The notes under the pieces were generated by a model. That model did not search any database. It was not told the origin of the DNA and worked only from the letters and a program-made list of their open reading frames with translations. The translations under genes were made by a program, and so were the position numbers. A DNA stretch of 64,000 nucleotides from Rhodococcus oryzae (GTDB lineage: Bacteria; Actinomycetota; Actinomycetes; Mycobacteriales; Mycobacteriaceae), in assembly GCF_005049235.1 (NCBI RefSeq), contig NZ_SUMD01000001.1:434001-498000 (forward strand). Direction: 5' to 3'. Positions within the stretch are counted from its first letter, which is position 1. Every line of letters begins with the position of its first letter. Positions 26,353 through 36,289 of this stretch are shown one piece after another.

Positions 26353-27471
26353 CTAGCCGCGCGGGTGCGGCCAGGGGTTGAACCGGCAGGTCTTGCCGTC
26401 CATCGGCACCACACCCTCCGGGTCGAGCTTGGCGATGTCGTTGTTCGAGGTACCGAAGGTCTGCTGCATCATCACCGGCGCCAATCCCCCGTCCGACTCG
26501 CAGGGCTGATGGTCCTGATAGCCGATGGCGTGGCCGACCTCGTGGTTGATCTGGTACTGCCGGTAGGAGCCGATGTCGCCCTGGAAGGAAATCGCACCGC
26601 GGACCCAGCGCGGCTCGTTGAGCACCACCCGGTTGATCGACGGGTTGTAGCAGGAGACCTCGAGTTCGATGTCGTATCCGCAGGCCTGGCGAACGGTCAT
26701 CTGGGAGGTCAGCGACACCCTGAACGAGGGTTCGCCGCTGTCGATCCGGCGGACCGCGAACCGCTGGTCCTTGGTCCAGCTCTTCGGGTTGGCCAGGGTC
26801 TGGTCCACCATCCGGCCGAACGCCTCGTCGCCGCCGAAACCGGACGTGTCGACGCCGTCCTCGACCTCGACGGTGTACGTGAAGACCTGCTCGGTGCCCT
26901 GCCCCGCCTGCCCGGTGCCACCCGGGATCACGTGCCAGGTACCCGCGCCCTGGGCGGTGAACGGTCCGCCGTCCGGGAGAGCGCCGGACGGGATCGTTGC
27001 GGCGAAGTTGCCGTCGGCCTGCGGCGGTACGCCGATCACATCGGTGCCGTCGGTGGCCGTACTGAGCGCGCCGAGACCCGGACCGTCGCCGGTCTCCGAT
27101 TCTGGGGAGCTGCCGCCGCCGCGGATCGCGTCGACGGCGACCAGCACGGTGACCACCAACAGGATCGGGATCGCGTACGCCCGCCATCCGTACACGGAGA
27201 CGAACTTGCCGAGCTTGCTCTGCTTTCGGACCTGACGTTCCGGCCTCGGGGCGCGGGGTCGCCCCGGCTCGCGACTGGTGGGATCCCATTGCGCTCGAAG
27301 CGGCTGATGGGAGCCGGTCTCCCGGCGCCCGTAACGCTCGTCGTCGGGGTACCGATCGTCTCGGTAGTCGTCGCCTGCGCGCGTGGCCGAGTAGCGGTCG
27401 TCGGGGTAGTCACTGTCGCCTGAGCGACGCGGAGCGTCGCCCCGCAACCGCGGTCCACCTCGATCTGTCAC
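26353..27471 (-). CDS. DUF3152 membrane-anchored zinc metalloprotease-like protein
   Basis: A 372-residue protein matching Rv3207c. A hydrophilic, Asp/Arg-rich cytoplasmic N-terminus (about 1-95) precedes one membrane segment (AYAIPILLVVTVLVAVDAI). The extracytoplasmic part ends in the metzincin-like zinc motif NHEVGHAIGYQDHQPC with a downstream MMQQT, similar to a Met-turn. This suggests a secreted-side protease that stays membrane-anchored; the substrate is not known. It starts at a GTG and faces tetR divergently with 253 bases between. Confidence 0.85.
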   Translation of the reverse strand: MTDRGGPRLRGDAPRRSGDSDYPDDRYSATRAGDDYRDDRYPDDERYGRRETGSHQPLRAQWDPTSREPGRPRAPRPERQVRKQSKLGKFVSVYGWRAYAIPILLVVTVLVAVDAIRGGGSSPESETGDGPGLGALSTATDGTDVIGVPPQADGNFAATIPSGALPDGGPFTAQGAGTWHVIPGGTGQAGQGTEQVFTYTVEVEDGVDTSGFGGDEAFGRMVDQTLANPKSWTKDQRFAVRRIDSGEPSFRVSLTSQMTVRQACGYDIELEVSCYNPSINRVVLNEPRWVRGAISFQGDIGSYRQYQINHEVGHAIGYQDHQPCESDGGLAPVMMQQTFGTSNNDIAKLDPEGVVPMDGKTCRFNPWPHPRG

Positions 27472-27643
27472 GGAGCCAGAATCTCACAGACCGGCGCCAC
27501 GGCGATTCGGCGCGCCGAACGTCGCCCCGACCGGGCACCCGACGGCGACATGCCGACACCGACCGCATCACCTGGAATACTCACTTACACAGCATGCGCC
27601 ATTGTGAGGGTGGCCCGGCGATCGTCCGGGTATCGTTCGATGA

Positions 27644-28369
<726 letters not shown>

Positions 28370-28404
28370 ACCGCGCGACACGAACCACAGAGGCACATAC
28401 GAGA

Positions 28405-28436
28405 ACGGGGCGCGGATGACCGCGCCCCGTTTCTTC
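28405..28436. terminator. Intrinsic terminator between tetR and DUF3107 gene
   Basis: An 11-base perfect stem (ACGGGGCGCGG paired with CCGCGCCCCGT) with an ATGA loop, followed by TTCTT on the plus strand. It sits in a convergent gap and can serve tetR. Confidence 0.85.
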
Positions 28437-28451
28437 GTCCGCTTATTGAGA

Positions 28452-28682
28452 TCAGCTGGTCGCGGCGAACCCGACCTTGCGGCTGTCCGACGGTCCGATC
28501 TCCACGTACGCGACCTTGCTGGCCTGGATCAGGAACTTGCGTCCCTTGTCGTCGACGAGCGCCAGCACGCCGCCCTCGCCGCCGAGCGCGCCCGCGACCA
28601 GGGCCTCGACCTCTTCGGATGTCTGTTCGCTGTTCACGATGAGCTCGCGCGGGCTGTCAGAAACACCGATCTTGACCTCCAC
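28452..28682 (-). CDS. DUF3107 small protein (TB9.4-like)
   Basis: A 76-residue acidic protein matching Rv3208A (TB9.4). It begins VEVKIGVSDSPRELIV and ends KVAYVEIGPSDSRKVGF, a ubiquitin-like beta-rich pattern. The GTG at 28682 was chosen: it follows a GGAGG ribosome binding site and starts exactly at the conserved EVKIGV; the frame is open 14 codons further. The function is unknown. It converges with tetR. Confidence 0.88.
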   Translation of the reverse strand: MEVKIGVSDSPRELIVNSEQTSEEVEALVAGALGGEGGVLALVDDKGRKFLIQASKVAYVEIGPSDSRKVGFAATS

Positions 28683-28794
28683 GGCCAACCTCCGAAATCT
28701 CGTGCCATCACTACCGAAGTCCAAGGCTAGTGCAGCCCCTCGCCGCCGCGCCCGCGCTGTGCGTGTGCTGAGAGCGAACAGCAGCGGACCGGCC

Positions 28795-29475
28795 TCACAC
28801 GAGTCCCAGCACCGTCATGCGCTCCGAGTGCCGTTCCTGCATCCGGTCGAACATGGCGGCGATGCCGCTGAGGTCGCCGCTCGCGGTGATCACCAGCTCG
28901 GTCAGATCCTGGCGCTGAGCCATCACGTACTGCGCCTGGGTGATCGCCTCACCCAGCAGCCGACGTCCCCACAGCATCAGCCGGTCCTTCTCCTTCGTGC
29001 TCGAGCGGACCGCCGCACTGACCTCGTGCACGACGAACTCTGAATGCCCGGTCTCGGCGAGCACCTCGCGCACGACGCCTGCCACCGACGGGTCGAGGGA
29101 GTCCGCGATCTCCAGGTAGAAGTCAGCGGCGATGCCGTCGCCCACAAACGCCTTGACCAGTGATTCCAACCAAGTCGAGGGGTGTGTGGAGGCGTGATAG
29201 TCGTCCAGCGCCGCCACGAACGGCTGCATCGCGGAGTACACATCGTGCCCCCGTGCGGTCAACGCGGACTGGAGGGTCTCGAAGTGGCTCATCTCCGCGG
29301 CCGCCATGCTCGCCAGCGCGACCTTCCCCTGCAGGGTCGGCGACATCTGCGCGTCCTCCGCGAGGCGATAGAAAGCCGAGATCTCGCCGTACGCGAGAAC
29401 GGCGAACAGTTCGCCAACTCCCGGATGATCGGCGGCAATGGCTGGCGTCAAAGAATCCGACGAATTGGCTCCCAT
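28795..29475 (-). CDS. Ferritin-like fold protein (Rv3210c-like)
   Basis: A 226-residue helical protein of the ferritin-like/MiaE-like class. Helix-borne carboxylate and His positions fit a diiron site: AYGEISAFYRLAEDA, MAAAEMSHFETLQSAL, GIAADFYLEIADSL, TGHSEFVVHEVSAAV. The ExxH in AEMSHFE and the later ExxH-like ETGHSEF are the best ligand candidates. Substrate unknown; tRNA hydroxylation as by MiaE is only a family analogy. The ATG at 29475 was preferred over a GTG two codons upstream. Confidence 0.75.
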   Translation of the reverse strand: MGANSSDSLTPAIAADHPGVGELFAVLAYGEISAFYRLAEDAQMSPTLQGKVALASMAAAEMSHFETLQSALTARGHDVYSAMQPFVAALDDYHASTHPSTWLESLVKAFVGDGIAADFYLEIADSLDPSVAGVVREVLAETGHSEFVVHEVSAAVRSSTKEKDRLMLWGRRLLGEAITQAQYVMAQRQDLTELVITASGDLSGIAAMFDRMQERHSERMTVLGLV

Positions 29476-29792
29476 GCGCACAGCCTAGACGTCGCGCGGT
29501 GCCCGCCGACCGGGGCCGCGCCAGGGCGGAGACGGTGAGATTGGCCATGCAAATACCGGCACAGGCGGTCGCGCAAGCTACCATGGACGCGGGCAGCCGC
29601 CCGTAGCCCGAGGAAATGGGCCGACACAACCACGCGGCGACCCGCAGATAATGTGCGCGCACCTGATCTTGAGTCCCTTCCCGCGCCGCGCCGAGATCCC
29701 CAGATTTCCGCGCTCAGGCAGCAGGAAGCGCGACTCACGGACGAGGGCACCGACATCGGCCGACAATCGGCCTGGCCCCACCTCGTGCGCGC
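29476..29792. other. Long non-coding gap upstream of rhlE
   Basis: 317 bases without a supported gene. It holds the divergent promoters for the ferritin-like gene and rhlE, an AT-rich AGATAATGTG at about 29645-29654 that could be a -10 element, and a small hairpin (GGCCG-ACAAT-CGGCC, about 29758-29772) shortly before the rhlE start. A long leader would be usual for a DEAD-box helicase gene. No riboswitch class was recognised. Confidence 0.45.
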
Positions 29793-31397
29793 GTGCCAAC
29801 GAGGAAGGCCAGACCCCTGAGCAAGATCACGATCGACCACGAAGACGACGCGACCGAAACAACTCTCTCCGCCCAGCTCGACGAGACCCACACCGCCCCG
29901 ACCTTCGCCGAACTCGGCGTCCGGGACGAGATCGTGCGGGCCCTCGCGGAGATCGGCATCGACCGCACCTTCGCCATCCAGGAACTGACCCTGCCGCTCG
30001 CGCTGGCGGGCGACGACCTCATCGGCCAGGCCCGCACCGGCATGGGCAAGACCTTCGGATTCGGTGTCCCGCTGCTGCACCGCATCGCCACCGGCGACAC
30101 CGGCACCGCGACGCTGGACGGCACGCCCCGCGCGCTGATCATCGTGCCGACCCGCGAGCTGTGCATCCAGGTCACCGAGGACCTGGTCAACGCCAGCAAG
30201 TTCCTCAAGGCAGGCGACCGCAAGCTCGAGGTGCTCTCGATCTACGGCGGACGCCCGTACGAGACCCAGATCGCCGCGCTGCAGAAGGGCGTCGATGTCG
30301 TCGTCGGCACCCCGGGCCGGCTGCTCGACCTGGCCAAGCAGGGCCACCTCATCCTCGGCAAGGTCGGCGTGCTCGTGCTGGACGAGGCCGACGAGATGCT
30401 CGACCTCGGCTTCCTGCCGGACATCGAGCGGATCCTCGGCATGGTCCCCGACAAGCGCCAGACGATGCTGTTCTCGGCCACCATGCCGGGACCGATCATC
30501 ACCCTCGCGCGCACCTTCCTGACCCAGCCGACGCACATCCGCGCCGAGGAGCCGGAATCGTCGGCGGTGCACGACCGCACCAGCCAGCACATCTACCGGG
30601 CACACGCACTGGACAAGGCCGAGATGGTCGCCCGCGTGCTGCAGGCCGAGGGTCGCGGCGCCACCATGATCTTCACGCGCACCAAGCGGACCGCGCAGAA
30701 AGTTGCCGACGATCTCGCCGAGCGCGGGTTCTCCGTTGGCGCCGTGCACGGCGACCTCGGCCAGGTGGCGCGCGAGAAGGGCCTCAAGGCCTTCCGCACC
30801 GGCAAGATCGACGTGCTGGTCGCCACCGACGTCGCGGCCCGCGGCATCGACATCGACGACGTCACCCACGTCATCAACTACCAGTGCCCCGAGGACGAGA
30901 AGACCTACGTGCACCGCATCGGCCGCACCGGTCGCGCGGGCCGCACCGGCATCGCGGTCACGCTGGTCGACTGGGACGACATCCCCCGCTGGCAGCTGAT
31001 CGACAAGGCGCTCGGACTCGGGATCCCGGATCCCGCCGAGACCTACTCCAGCTCCGAGCACCTGTACGCCGAGCTGAACATCCCGACCGACGCCAAGGGC
31101 ACGATCAAGCGGGCCAGGCCCGAGCGCGCGGAGACCGGCGGCGACTCCGCCGACACCACCGGCACCGAGCGGAGCGAGAAGTCCGAGCGCCCGGCGCGCA
31201 CGCGGTCCCCCCGCAAGCGCACCCGCGGCGGTCGCAGCACCACCGAAACCAACACCACCGCAGCAGTTTCCGACGCCCCGGCGACGGACACCACCGCACC
31301 CTCGGGCGACGGCACCGCGCCCGCGCGCCGTCGCAGGCGTCGGCGTAAGCCCGCGGCAGCGGCAGCCGCACCTTCCGTGGCCGTGGCCTCGGAGTAG
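29793..31397 (+). CDS. rhlE: DEAD-box RNA helicase, RhlE-like
   Basis: A 534-residue ATP-dependent RNA helicase. Motifs in order: Q motif (FAIQELTLPLALAG), I (ARTGMGKT), Ia (VPTRELCIQ), II (VLDEADEML), III (SATMPG), then IFTRTKRTA, VATDVAARGIDI and the HRIGRTGRAGR box. The C-terminal 110 residues are low-complexity, Arg/Lys/Thr-rich, ending RRRRRRKPAAAAAA, typical of an RNA-binding tail. It starts at a GTG; a conserved SKIT segment begins nine codons later. Corresponds to Rv3211, a likely RNA degradation or ribosome assembly helicase. Confidence 0.93.
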   Translation: MPTRKARPLSKITIDHEDDATETTLSAQLDETHTAPTFAELGVRDEIVRALAEIGIDRTFAIQELTLPLALAGDDLIGQARTGMGKTFGFGVPLLHRIATGDTGTATLDGTPRALIIVPTRELCIQVTEDLVNASKFLKAGDRKLEVLSIYGGRPYETQIAALQKGVDVVVGTPGRLLDLAKQGHLILGKVGVLVLDEADEMLDLGFLPDIERILGMVPDKRQTMLFSATMPGPIITLARTFLTQPTHIRAEEPESSAVHDRTSQHIYRAHALDKAEMVARVLQAEGRGATMIFTRTKRTAQKVADDLAERGFSVGAVHGDLGQVAREKGLKAFRTGKIDVLVATDVAARGIDIDDVTHVINYQCPEDEKTYVHRIGRTGRAGRTGIAVTLVDWDDIPRWQLIDKALGLGIPDPAETYSSSEHLYAELNIPTDAKGTIKRARPERAETGGDSADTTGTERSEKSERPARTRSPRKRTRGGRSTTETNTTAAVSDAPATDTTAPSGDGTAPARRRRRRRKPAAAAAAPSVAVASE

Positions 31398-31406
31398 CCC
31401 GCCGCC

Positions 31407-32621
31407 GTGGTCGCACCGGAGCGGCGCGCGCGCGCCGACCTCATCGCCGCTGCCGCGATCGCGGTCGTCGTTGTGCTCGCCACCGGTGTGATCTGGCTGC
31501 GCAGCGACGCCAGGGGCACCACCTCGATCACCGCGGAAACCCCTGCCACACCGGCAGATACGGCGCTGTCCATCCCGGAGAGCGTCACCGAGATCTGGCG
31601 CGCCGACAGCGCATCGACCGGGCGCCCGGTCGTCGCGGGTGGCGCCGTGGTGACCGCGGAGGGCGGTGCGGTCATCGGTCGCGACCGTGACTCCGGCACG
31701 CAGCTCTGGAGCTACACCCGGGACCTGCCGCTGTGCGGGGTGATCGGAGCGTGGAACTCCGTCGTGTCGGTGTACCACGACGGTCGCGGCTGCGGAGCCG
31801 TCACCGAGCTCGCAGGCGCGGACGGCGCCCGGGTAGCCCAGCGCAGCAGCGATGCCGACGACGCCGTGGTCCTGTCCGAGGACGGCACCTATGTGACCTC
31901 CCGCGGGATGGACCGGATGGAGCTGTGGCGTTCGGATCTGGTGCGCACCCTGGAATTCGGCCGCGTCGACGCGCCGGTGAACCCGAACACCCAGCCACGA
32001 TCTGGCTGCGAGCTGGTCGCGTCGGCGTCGAGCAGCACGCGGCTCGCGGTACTCGAGCGCTGCCCGGACGAGCCCGCCGACCGACTCAGTGTGTTGAACC
32101 CCGCTCCCAAGGACAACACCGAACCCGACGAGTACGGCTCGAGCGTGCTCGCCGATCTCGACCCCGGCGTCACCGGCGCGAAGGTCCTCGCCGTCGCGGG
32201 TGACCGCACCGCCGTCTACCTGCCCGCCGGACCCTCGACGGGGGCCCGGGTCGGCGTCTTCGACGGCTCCGGCACACCCATCGCCATGCACCCGGTGCCC
32301 GCCGACGTCTCCGCCGATTCGAAGGTGGTCAAGGTCGGTTCGGTGTACTCGTGGTGGACGGGCTCACGGGTGATCACCCTGGGCGCAACCGATTTCGCGC
32401 CCCGGTGGACCATCGAGGGGGCAATCGGTCCCGGCGCGCTGATGGCGGGCCAGATGCTGGTCCCGGTCGACGGCGCCATCGCCGTGCACGACCTGTCGAC
32501 CGGAGCCGAGGTGCGTCGGATCGCAGTGGAGCGCGCGGGCGAGCAGGCACCGATCACCACTGCGGTGGTGGGCACGGTGCTGCTCGAGCAGCGCGGGGAC
32601 GACGTCGTCGCCCTGCGCTGA
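31407..32621 (+). CDS. Membrane-anchored beta-propeller-like protein (Rv3212-like)
   Basis: A 404-residue protein with a single N-terminal membrane anchor (residues 10-31, LIAAAAIAVVVVLATGVIW) and an extracytoplasmic domain with PQQ-propeller-like repeats (GAVIGRDRDSGTQLWSYTR, a WxxD pattern repeated, and AIAVHDLSTGAEVRRI at the end). Paired cysteines (LCGVIG...GRGCGAV, SGCELV...ERCPDE) could form disulfides. It begins nine bases after rhlE, so the two are probably co-transcribed. Function unknown. Confidence 0.8.
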   Translation: MVAPERRARADLIAAAAIAVVVVLATGVIWLRSDARGTTSITAETPATPADTALSIPESVTEIWRADSASTGRPVVAGGAVVTAEGGAVIGRDRDSGTQLWSYTRDLPLCGVIGAWNSVVSVYHDGRGCGAVTELAGADGARVAQRSSDADDAVVLSEDGTYVTSRGMDRMELWRSDLVRTLEFGRVDAPVNPNTQPRSGCELVASASSSTRLAVLERCPDEPADRLSVLNPAPKDNTEPDEYGSSVLADLDPGVTGAKVLAVAGDRTAVYLPAGPSTGARVGVFDGSGTPIAMHPVPADVSADSKVVKVGSVYSWWTGSRVITLGATDFAPRWTIEGAIGPGALMAGQMLVPVDGAIAVHDLSTGAEVRRIAVERAGEQAPITTAVVGTVLLEQRGDDVVALR

Positions 32622-32625
32622 CGAT

Positions 32626-33420
32626 TCAGGCCGTGGGGCTGAAGGTCACCAGGTCCGCGCCGGTGTCCCAGTGCGCCACCAGTTGCTCGGCCAGCTCCCG
32701 GTAGGCGAGGGCGCCCTTGTTGCGCCTGCCCGCGAGCACCGTGGCCCCCGAGGCCGAGGCCTCCGCGAACCGCACCGTGCGCGGGATCGGCGGCGCCAGC
32801 ACGGGCATCTCGTAGCGATCGGCCACGTCGGAGATCACATCGCGGCTGTGGGTGGTGCGGGCGTCGTAGAGCGTCGGCAGCGCGCCGAGCAGGCGCAGAT
32901 CGGGGTTGGTGATCTGCTGCACCTCGCCGACGGTGCGGAGCAGCTGTCCGACGCCGCGGTGCGCCAGCGTCTCGCACTGCAGCGGCACCAGCACCGAGTC
33001 GGCCGCGGTCAGCCCATTGAGGGTCAGGACGCCCAGCGACGGCGGGCAGTCGATCAGCACGATGTCGTAGTCGTTGTCCAGCGTCGCCAGCGCGCGCTTG
33101 AGCGCGAACTCGCGGCCCGGCCGCATCAGCAGCATCGCCTCCGCGCCTGCGAGGTCGATGGTCGCGGGCACCAGCGAGATGCCCTCCTCGGTGTCGAGGA
33201 TCACCTCTCGCAACGCCGCCTCGCCGGTCAGCACCTCGTGCACCGACGATTCGACCCGATCCGGGTTGTGTCCCAACGAGAACGTCAGGCAGCCCTGGGG
33301 GTCCAGGTCCACCACGAGCACCTTGCGCCCGAGACCCGCGAGCGCGGCCCCCAGCGAGGCAACCGTCGTGGTCTTGGCGACCCCACCCTTTTGATTCGCC
33401 ACAGCGAGCACAGTTGTCAC
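32626..33420 (-). CDS. ParA/Soj-like ATPase (Rv3213c-like)
   Basis: A 264-residue ParA-family ATPase with the deviant Walker A AVANQKGGVAKTT, Walker A' VVDLDPQG and Walker B VLIDCPPSLG. It is not next to parB or the replication origin, so it is an orphan partition-type ATPase; a role in positioning a cellular cargo is a family-level guess. The GTG at 33420 gives an N-terminus like the M. tuberculosis protein; an ATG at 33438 is also in frame. It converges with the Rv3212-like gene and is divergent from the phosphatase gene. Confidence 0.9.
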   Translation of the reverse strand: MTTVLAVANQKGGVAKTTTVASLGAALAGLGRKVLVVDLDPQGCLTFSLGHNPDRVESSVHEVLTGEAALREVILDTEEGISLVPATIDLAGAEAMLLMRPGREFALKRALATLDNDYDIVLIDCPPSLGVLTLNGLTAADSVLVPLQCETLAHRGVGQLLRTVGEVQQITNPDLRLLGALPTLYDARTTHSRDVISDVADRYEMPVLAPPIPRTVRFAEASASGATVLAGRRNKGALAYRELAEQLVAHWDTGADLVTFSPTA

Positions 33421-33491
33421 GGGGTGATCTTTGCGCACTTCGTCGGATGTGGCGAGCGGTCGGGCTCAGATCGCCCTGGCATCATTGCGGC

Positions 33492-34079
33492 ATGAGCACC
33501 GCACGCCCCCGCATCGCCCTGGTCAGACACGGCGCAACGGAGTGGGCACTGAACGGCAGGCACACCGGCAGCACCGACATCCCGCTCACCGCTGCGGGCG
33601 AGCAGCAGGCGCGACAGGCCGGGCACCGGATCGCCCTGCTGGGGCTGCGTGACCCGCTGGTCCTGACCAGCCCGCGCAGCCGGGCCACCAGGACCGCGGA
33701 GCTGGCCGGACTCGAAAAAGCCACCGCCTGGGACGCGCTGGCGGAGTGGGACTACGGCCGGTACGAGGGCCTGACCACCCCCGAGATCCGCGAGAGCGTG
33801 CCGGGCTGGACCGTCTGGTCGCACCCGTGCCCGGGTGGGGAGAGCGCCGAGTCCGTGGCGGCCCGCGCCGATATGGTCCTGTCCACAGCGCTGTCCCAGC
33901 TCGAGGAACGCGACGTGATCCTCGTCGGGCATGCACACTTCTCCCGCGCCCTGTTGGCCCGGTGGGCCGAGCTCCCGGTCACCGAGGGCAGACGGTTCGC
34001 GATGGACCCGGCGGCGATCTCCGTGCTCGGCTTCGATCACGGTGTTCAGCAGATCAACACACACAACGTCACCTGTTGA
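33492..34079 (+). CDS. gpm2: Histidine phosphatase family protein (Rv3214/Gpm2-like)
   Basis: A 195-residue branch-1 histidine phosphatase. It has the RHG catalytic motif (IALVRHGATEWALNGRHTG region), the Arg pair in SPRSRATRTAEL, the acid Glu in AEWDYGRYEGL and the second His in ILVGHAHFSRALL. Although named after phosphoglycerate mutase, the M. tuberculosis relative acts as an acid phosphatase and lacks mutase hallmarks; the physiological substrate is open. ATG at 33492. The entC-like gene that follows Rv3214 in M. tuberculosis is absent here. Confidence 0.87.
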   Translation: MSTARPRIALVRHGATEWALNGRHTGSTDIPLTAAGEQQARQAGHRIALLGLRDPLVLTSPRSRATRTAELAGLEKATAWDALAEWDYGRYEGLTTPEIRESVPGWTVWSHPCPGGESAESVAARADMVLSTALSQLEERDVILVGHAHFSRALLARWAELPVTEGRRFAMDPAAISVLGFDHGVQQINTHNVTC

Positions 34080-34101
34080 CGCGATTCGAGAGAGAGCAAT
34101 C

Positions 34102-34575
34102 ATGATCCGGCGGGCCACCCCCGACGACGCCGCTGCCATCACCGGCCTGATCTACGACCTGGCCGAGTACGAGAAGGCCAGACACGAGTGCACCGTGACC
34201 GTCGAGCAGATCACCACCGCGCTGTTCGGCGAGAACCCGTCCGCCTTCTGCCACGTGGTAGAGGAGGCGGGTGACGTCATCGGATTGGCGCTGTGGTTCC
34301 GCAACTTCTCGACCTGGGACGGCGTCCACGGGATCTACCTGGAGGACCTCTTCGTCCTGCCGGAGCGGCGAGGCGCAGGCCACGGGAAGGCCCTGCTGGC
34401 CGCACTGGCCAAGGAATGCGCCGACAACGGCTACAGCAGGCTCAGTTGGTCGGTGCTGAACTGGAACGCCCCGTCGATCGCGTTCTACGAGTCGCTCGGT
34501 GCGACCGCCCAGGACGAGTGGACCACCTACCGCCTGTCCGGAGACGCCCTCGGCAGCCTCGCCAAGCAGGCGTAG
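34102..34575 (+). CDS. GNAT N-acetyltransferase, diamine acetyltransferase-like
   Basis: A 157-residue GNAT enzyme of the spermidine/diamine acetyltransferase type. It begins MIRRATPDDAAAITGLIYDL, and has the FRNFSTWDGVHGIYLEDLFV strand region and the acetyl-CoA loop RRGAGHGKALL, followed by SWSVLNWNAPSIAFYESLGA. The tyrosine near the end (FYESLGA) is the usual general acid. ATG at 34102 follows AGAGAGCA. It corresponds to Rv3216; substrate unproven. Confidence 0.88.
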   Translation: MIRRATPDDAAAITGLIYDLAEYEKARHECTVTVEQITTALFGENPSAFCHVVEEAGDVIGLALWFRNFSTWDGVHGIYLEDLFVLPERRGAGHGKALLAALAKECADNGYSRLSWSVLNWNAPSIAFYESLGATAQDEWTTYRLSGDALGSLAKQA

Positions 34576-34578
34576 CGG

Positions 34579-34995
34579 CTAGGAGGCCTCGTCGCCGTAC
34601 TCGTCGGCCATCCACCGCGACGAGGGACTGCTGAAGAGCAACACCAGCGCGGCGACCACGACCACCGCGAGCAACACCCCGTACGCCGGTTGGTGTGAGT
34701 CGGTCAGCAGCGACCAGGACACCGGGAGCAGCAACAGCTGGGCGACGACGGCGATCGTGCGGCCCCAGCGCCTGCCCGTGATCAGCGCGAGGCCCGCGGC
34801 CAGGACGGCGCCACCGAGGATCGCGAACCACGCCGCGGTGCCGTATCCGCTGGTCGCGGTCTGATTGTGACCGAGGAGGCCACGGATCACGAGCACGATC
34901 GCGATGCCGACCGCGACGGTGCCCTGCAGGGTCACCAGCATTCCGGCCCAACGGACCGTGGCGGGCGGGCTGGGGCGTGTGGGCTGTTCTGGCAC
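34579..34995 (-). CDS. Four-helix membrane protein (Rv3217c-like)
   Basis: A 138-residue integral membrane protein with four predicted helices: AGMLVTLQGTVAVGIAIVLV, AAWFAILGGAVLAAGLALI, IAVVAQLLLLPVSWSLL and VLLAVVVVAALVLLF. It ends in an acidic tail (ADEYGDEAS). It starts at a GTG and is convergent with the acetyltransferase (3-base gap). No function known; mycolata-specific by my reading. Confidence 0.8.
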   Translation of the reverse strand: MPEQPTRPSPPATVRWAGMLVTLQGTVAVGIAIVLVIRGLLGHNQTATSGYGTAAWFAILGGAVLAAGLALITGRRWGRTIAVVAQLLLLPVSWSLLTDSHQPAYGVLLAVVVVAALVLLFSSPSSRWMADEYGDEAS

Positions 34996-35041
34996 CGCGC
35001 CAGCCTATAGAACGCGAAGCTCCCCGCTAGGGTGGTGTCCT

Positions 35042-35998
35042 GTGCGCGCGCTGCTGATCGTCAACCCGAATGCCACCTCGACGACCCCCGCGGCGCGTGA
35101 TCTGCTCGCGCACGCGGTGTCGAGCCGAGTGCAGGTGCGGGTCGCGCACACCACCCACCGCGGTCACGCGGGCGAACTCGCCCGGCGCGCTGCCATCGAG
35201 GGCATCGGCCTGATCGTCGTGCACGGCGGCGACGGCACCGTGAACGAGGTCATCAACGGGCTGCTCGGCGCGCCCCGACCGGATTCGATGAGCGAGGTCC
35301 CGATCGGGCCCATCCCGCTCATCGCGGTGGTGCCGGGCGGCTCGGCCAACGTGTTCGCCCGTTCGCTCGGCATCAGCGCGGATCCCGTGGCGGCGACCAA
35401 TCAGCTCATCGAACTGCTCGCGTTGCGTCAGAGCAGGCGGATCGGGCTCGCCCATTGCGACAACCGCTGGTTCACCTTCAATGCCGGCATGGGCCTCGAT
35501 GCCCAGGTGTGCGAGGCGATCGACGCGAGCCGCGGCAACGGCCACCCGGCGACCCCGTCGCGCTACGTCCGGACCGCGGTCCGCGCCTTCTTCCGCAACA
35601 AGGGCACCGAACCGACGCTGACCGTCCAGGCGCCCGGCCACGACCCCGTCGAGGGCGTGCACTACGCCTTCGTGTCGAACTCCAGCCCGTGGACATACCT
35701 GAACGACCGTCCCGTCCGGATCAACCCCGAGACCACGTTCAGCACCGGCCTCGGCGTCTTCGCGATGCGGACGATGAGCGTCCCCAAGACCCTGAAGTTG
35801 GTCCGCCAGCTCCTCACACCCGGTGCACAACCCAAGGCGCGCAACCTTTTTCGGGTGGACGATGTCCCGCGGATCCTGATCCGCTCGACCACACCGATTG
35901 CCCTGCAGATGGACGGCGACTACATCGGCATGCGCACCGAGGTCGAGTTCGTCTCGGTTCCCGACGCGATCTCCGTCGTGGCGCCGAGCGGCATCTGA
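35042..35998 (+). CDS. Diacylglycerol/sphingosine kinase-family lipid kinase
   Basis: A 318-residue lipid kinase matching Rv3218. The DAG kinase catalytic domain has the nucleotide loop VVHGGDGTVNEVINGLLG and PGGSANVFARSLGI; the second domain includes NAGMGLDAQVCEAI and the C-terminal IALQMDGDYIG. It probably phosphorylates diacylglycerol or a related lipid at the inner face of the membrane. The GTG at 35042 was chosen because it precedes ALLIVNPNATS, the conserved first strand. Confidence 0.87.
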   Translation: MRALLIVNPNATSTTPAARDLLAHAVSSRVQVRVAHTTHRGHAGELARRAAIEGIGLIVVHGGDGTVNEVINGLLGAPRPDSMSEVPIGPIPLIAVVPGGSANVFARSLGISADPVAATNQLIELLALRQSRRIGLAHCDNRWFTFNAGMGLDAQVCEAIDASRGNGHPATPSRYVRTAVRAFFRNKGTEPTLTVQAPGHDPVEGVHYAFVSNSSPWTYLNDRPVRINPETTFSTGLGVFAMRTMSVPKTLKLVRQLLTPGAQPKARNLFRVDDVPRILIRSTTPIALQMDGDYIGMRTEVEFVSVPDAISVVAPSGI

Positions 35999-36137
35999 CG
36001 CGCCTGACCGCCCCTCTGCCGCCGCTCTGCGCGATCTCCCCCAACATGAGAAAATGCCAAGAAATCTTACGGGACTAGTGCAATCTCGCCGCAACCGGGG
36101 TAGAAAGTAGCCCAGACCACAAAGGGCAACCTAACAG

Positions 36138-36153
36138 AGTGAGTTACCCCACG
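36138..36153 (+). promoter_or_regulatory. CRP site upstream of whiB1
   Basis: AGTGA-GTTACC-CCACG, close to TGTGA-N6-TCACA and very like the cAMP-CRP (Rv3676) site known upstream of M. tuberculosis whiB1. It lies about 140 bases before the whiB1 start in a 291-base gap that otherwise shows an AT-rich stretch near 36040-36075 and nothing else I can name. Confidence 0.7.
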
Positions 36154-36289
36154 AAGCGGTCTGATTCCATTGACATCCCGCTAGTTCGTGAAAGCATTCA
36201 CAAGCAACAGCGCGGAAACATTTCCCACAATGCGCATGAACTCAGCGATACGAAACGGTGCAGAACGCACCCGGTTAAGGAGCAGAAGG

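Noticed and set aside
29448-32291. A 947-codon open frame on the minus strand
   Set aside because: Antisense shadow of rhlE and the Rv3212-like gene; low-complexity Gly/Arg/Val/Asp product.
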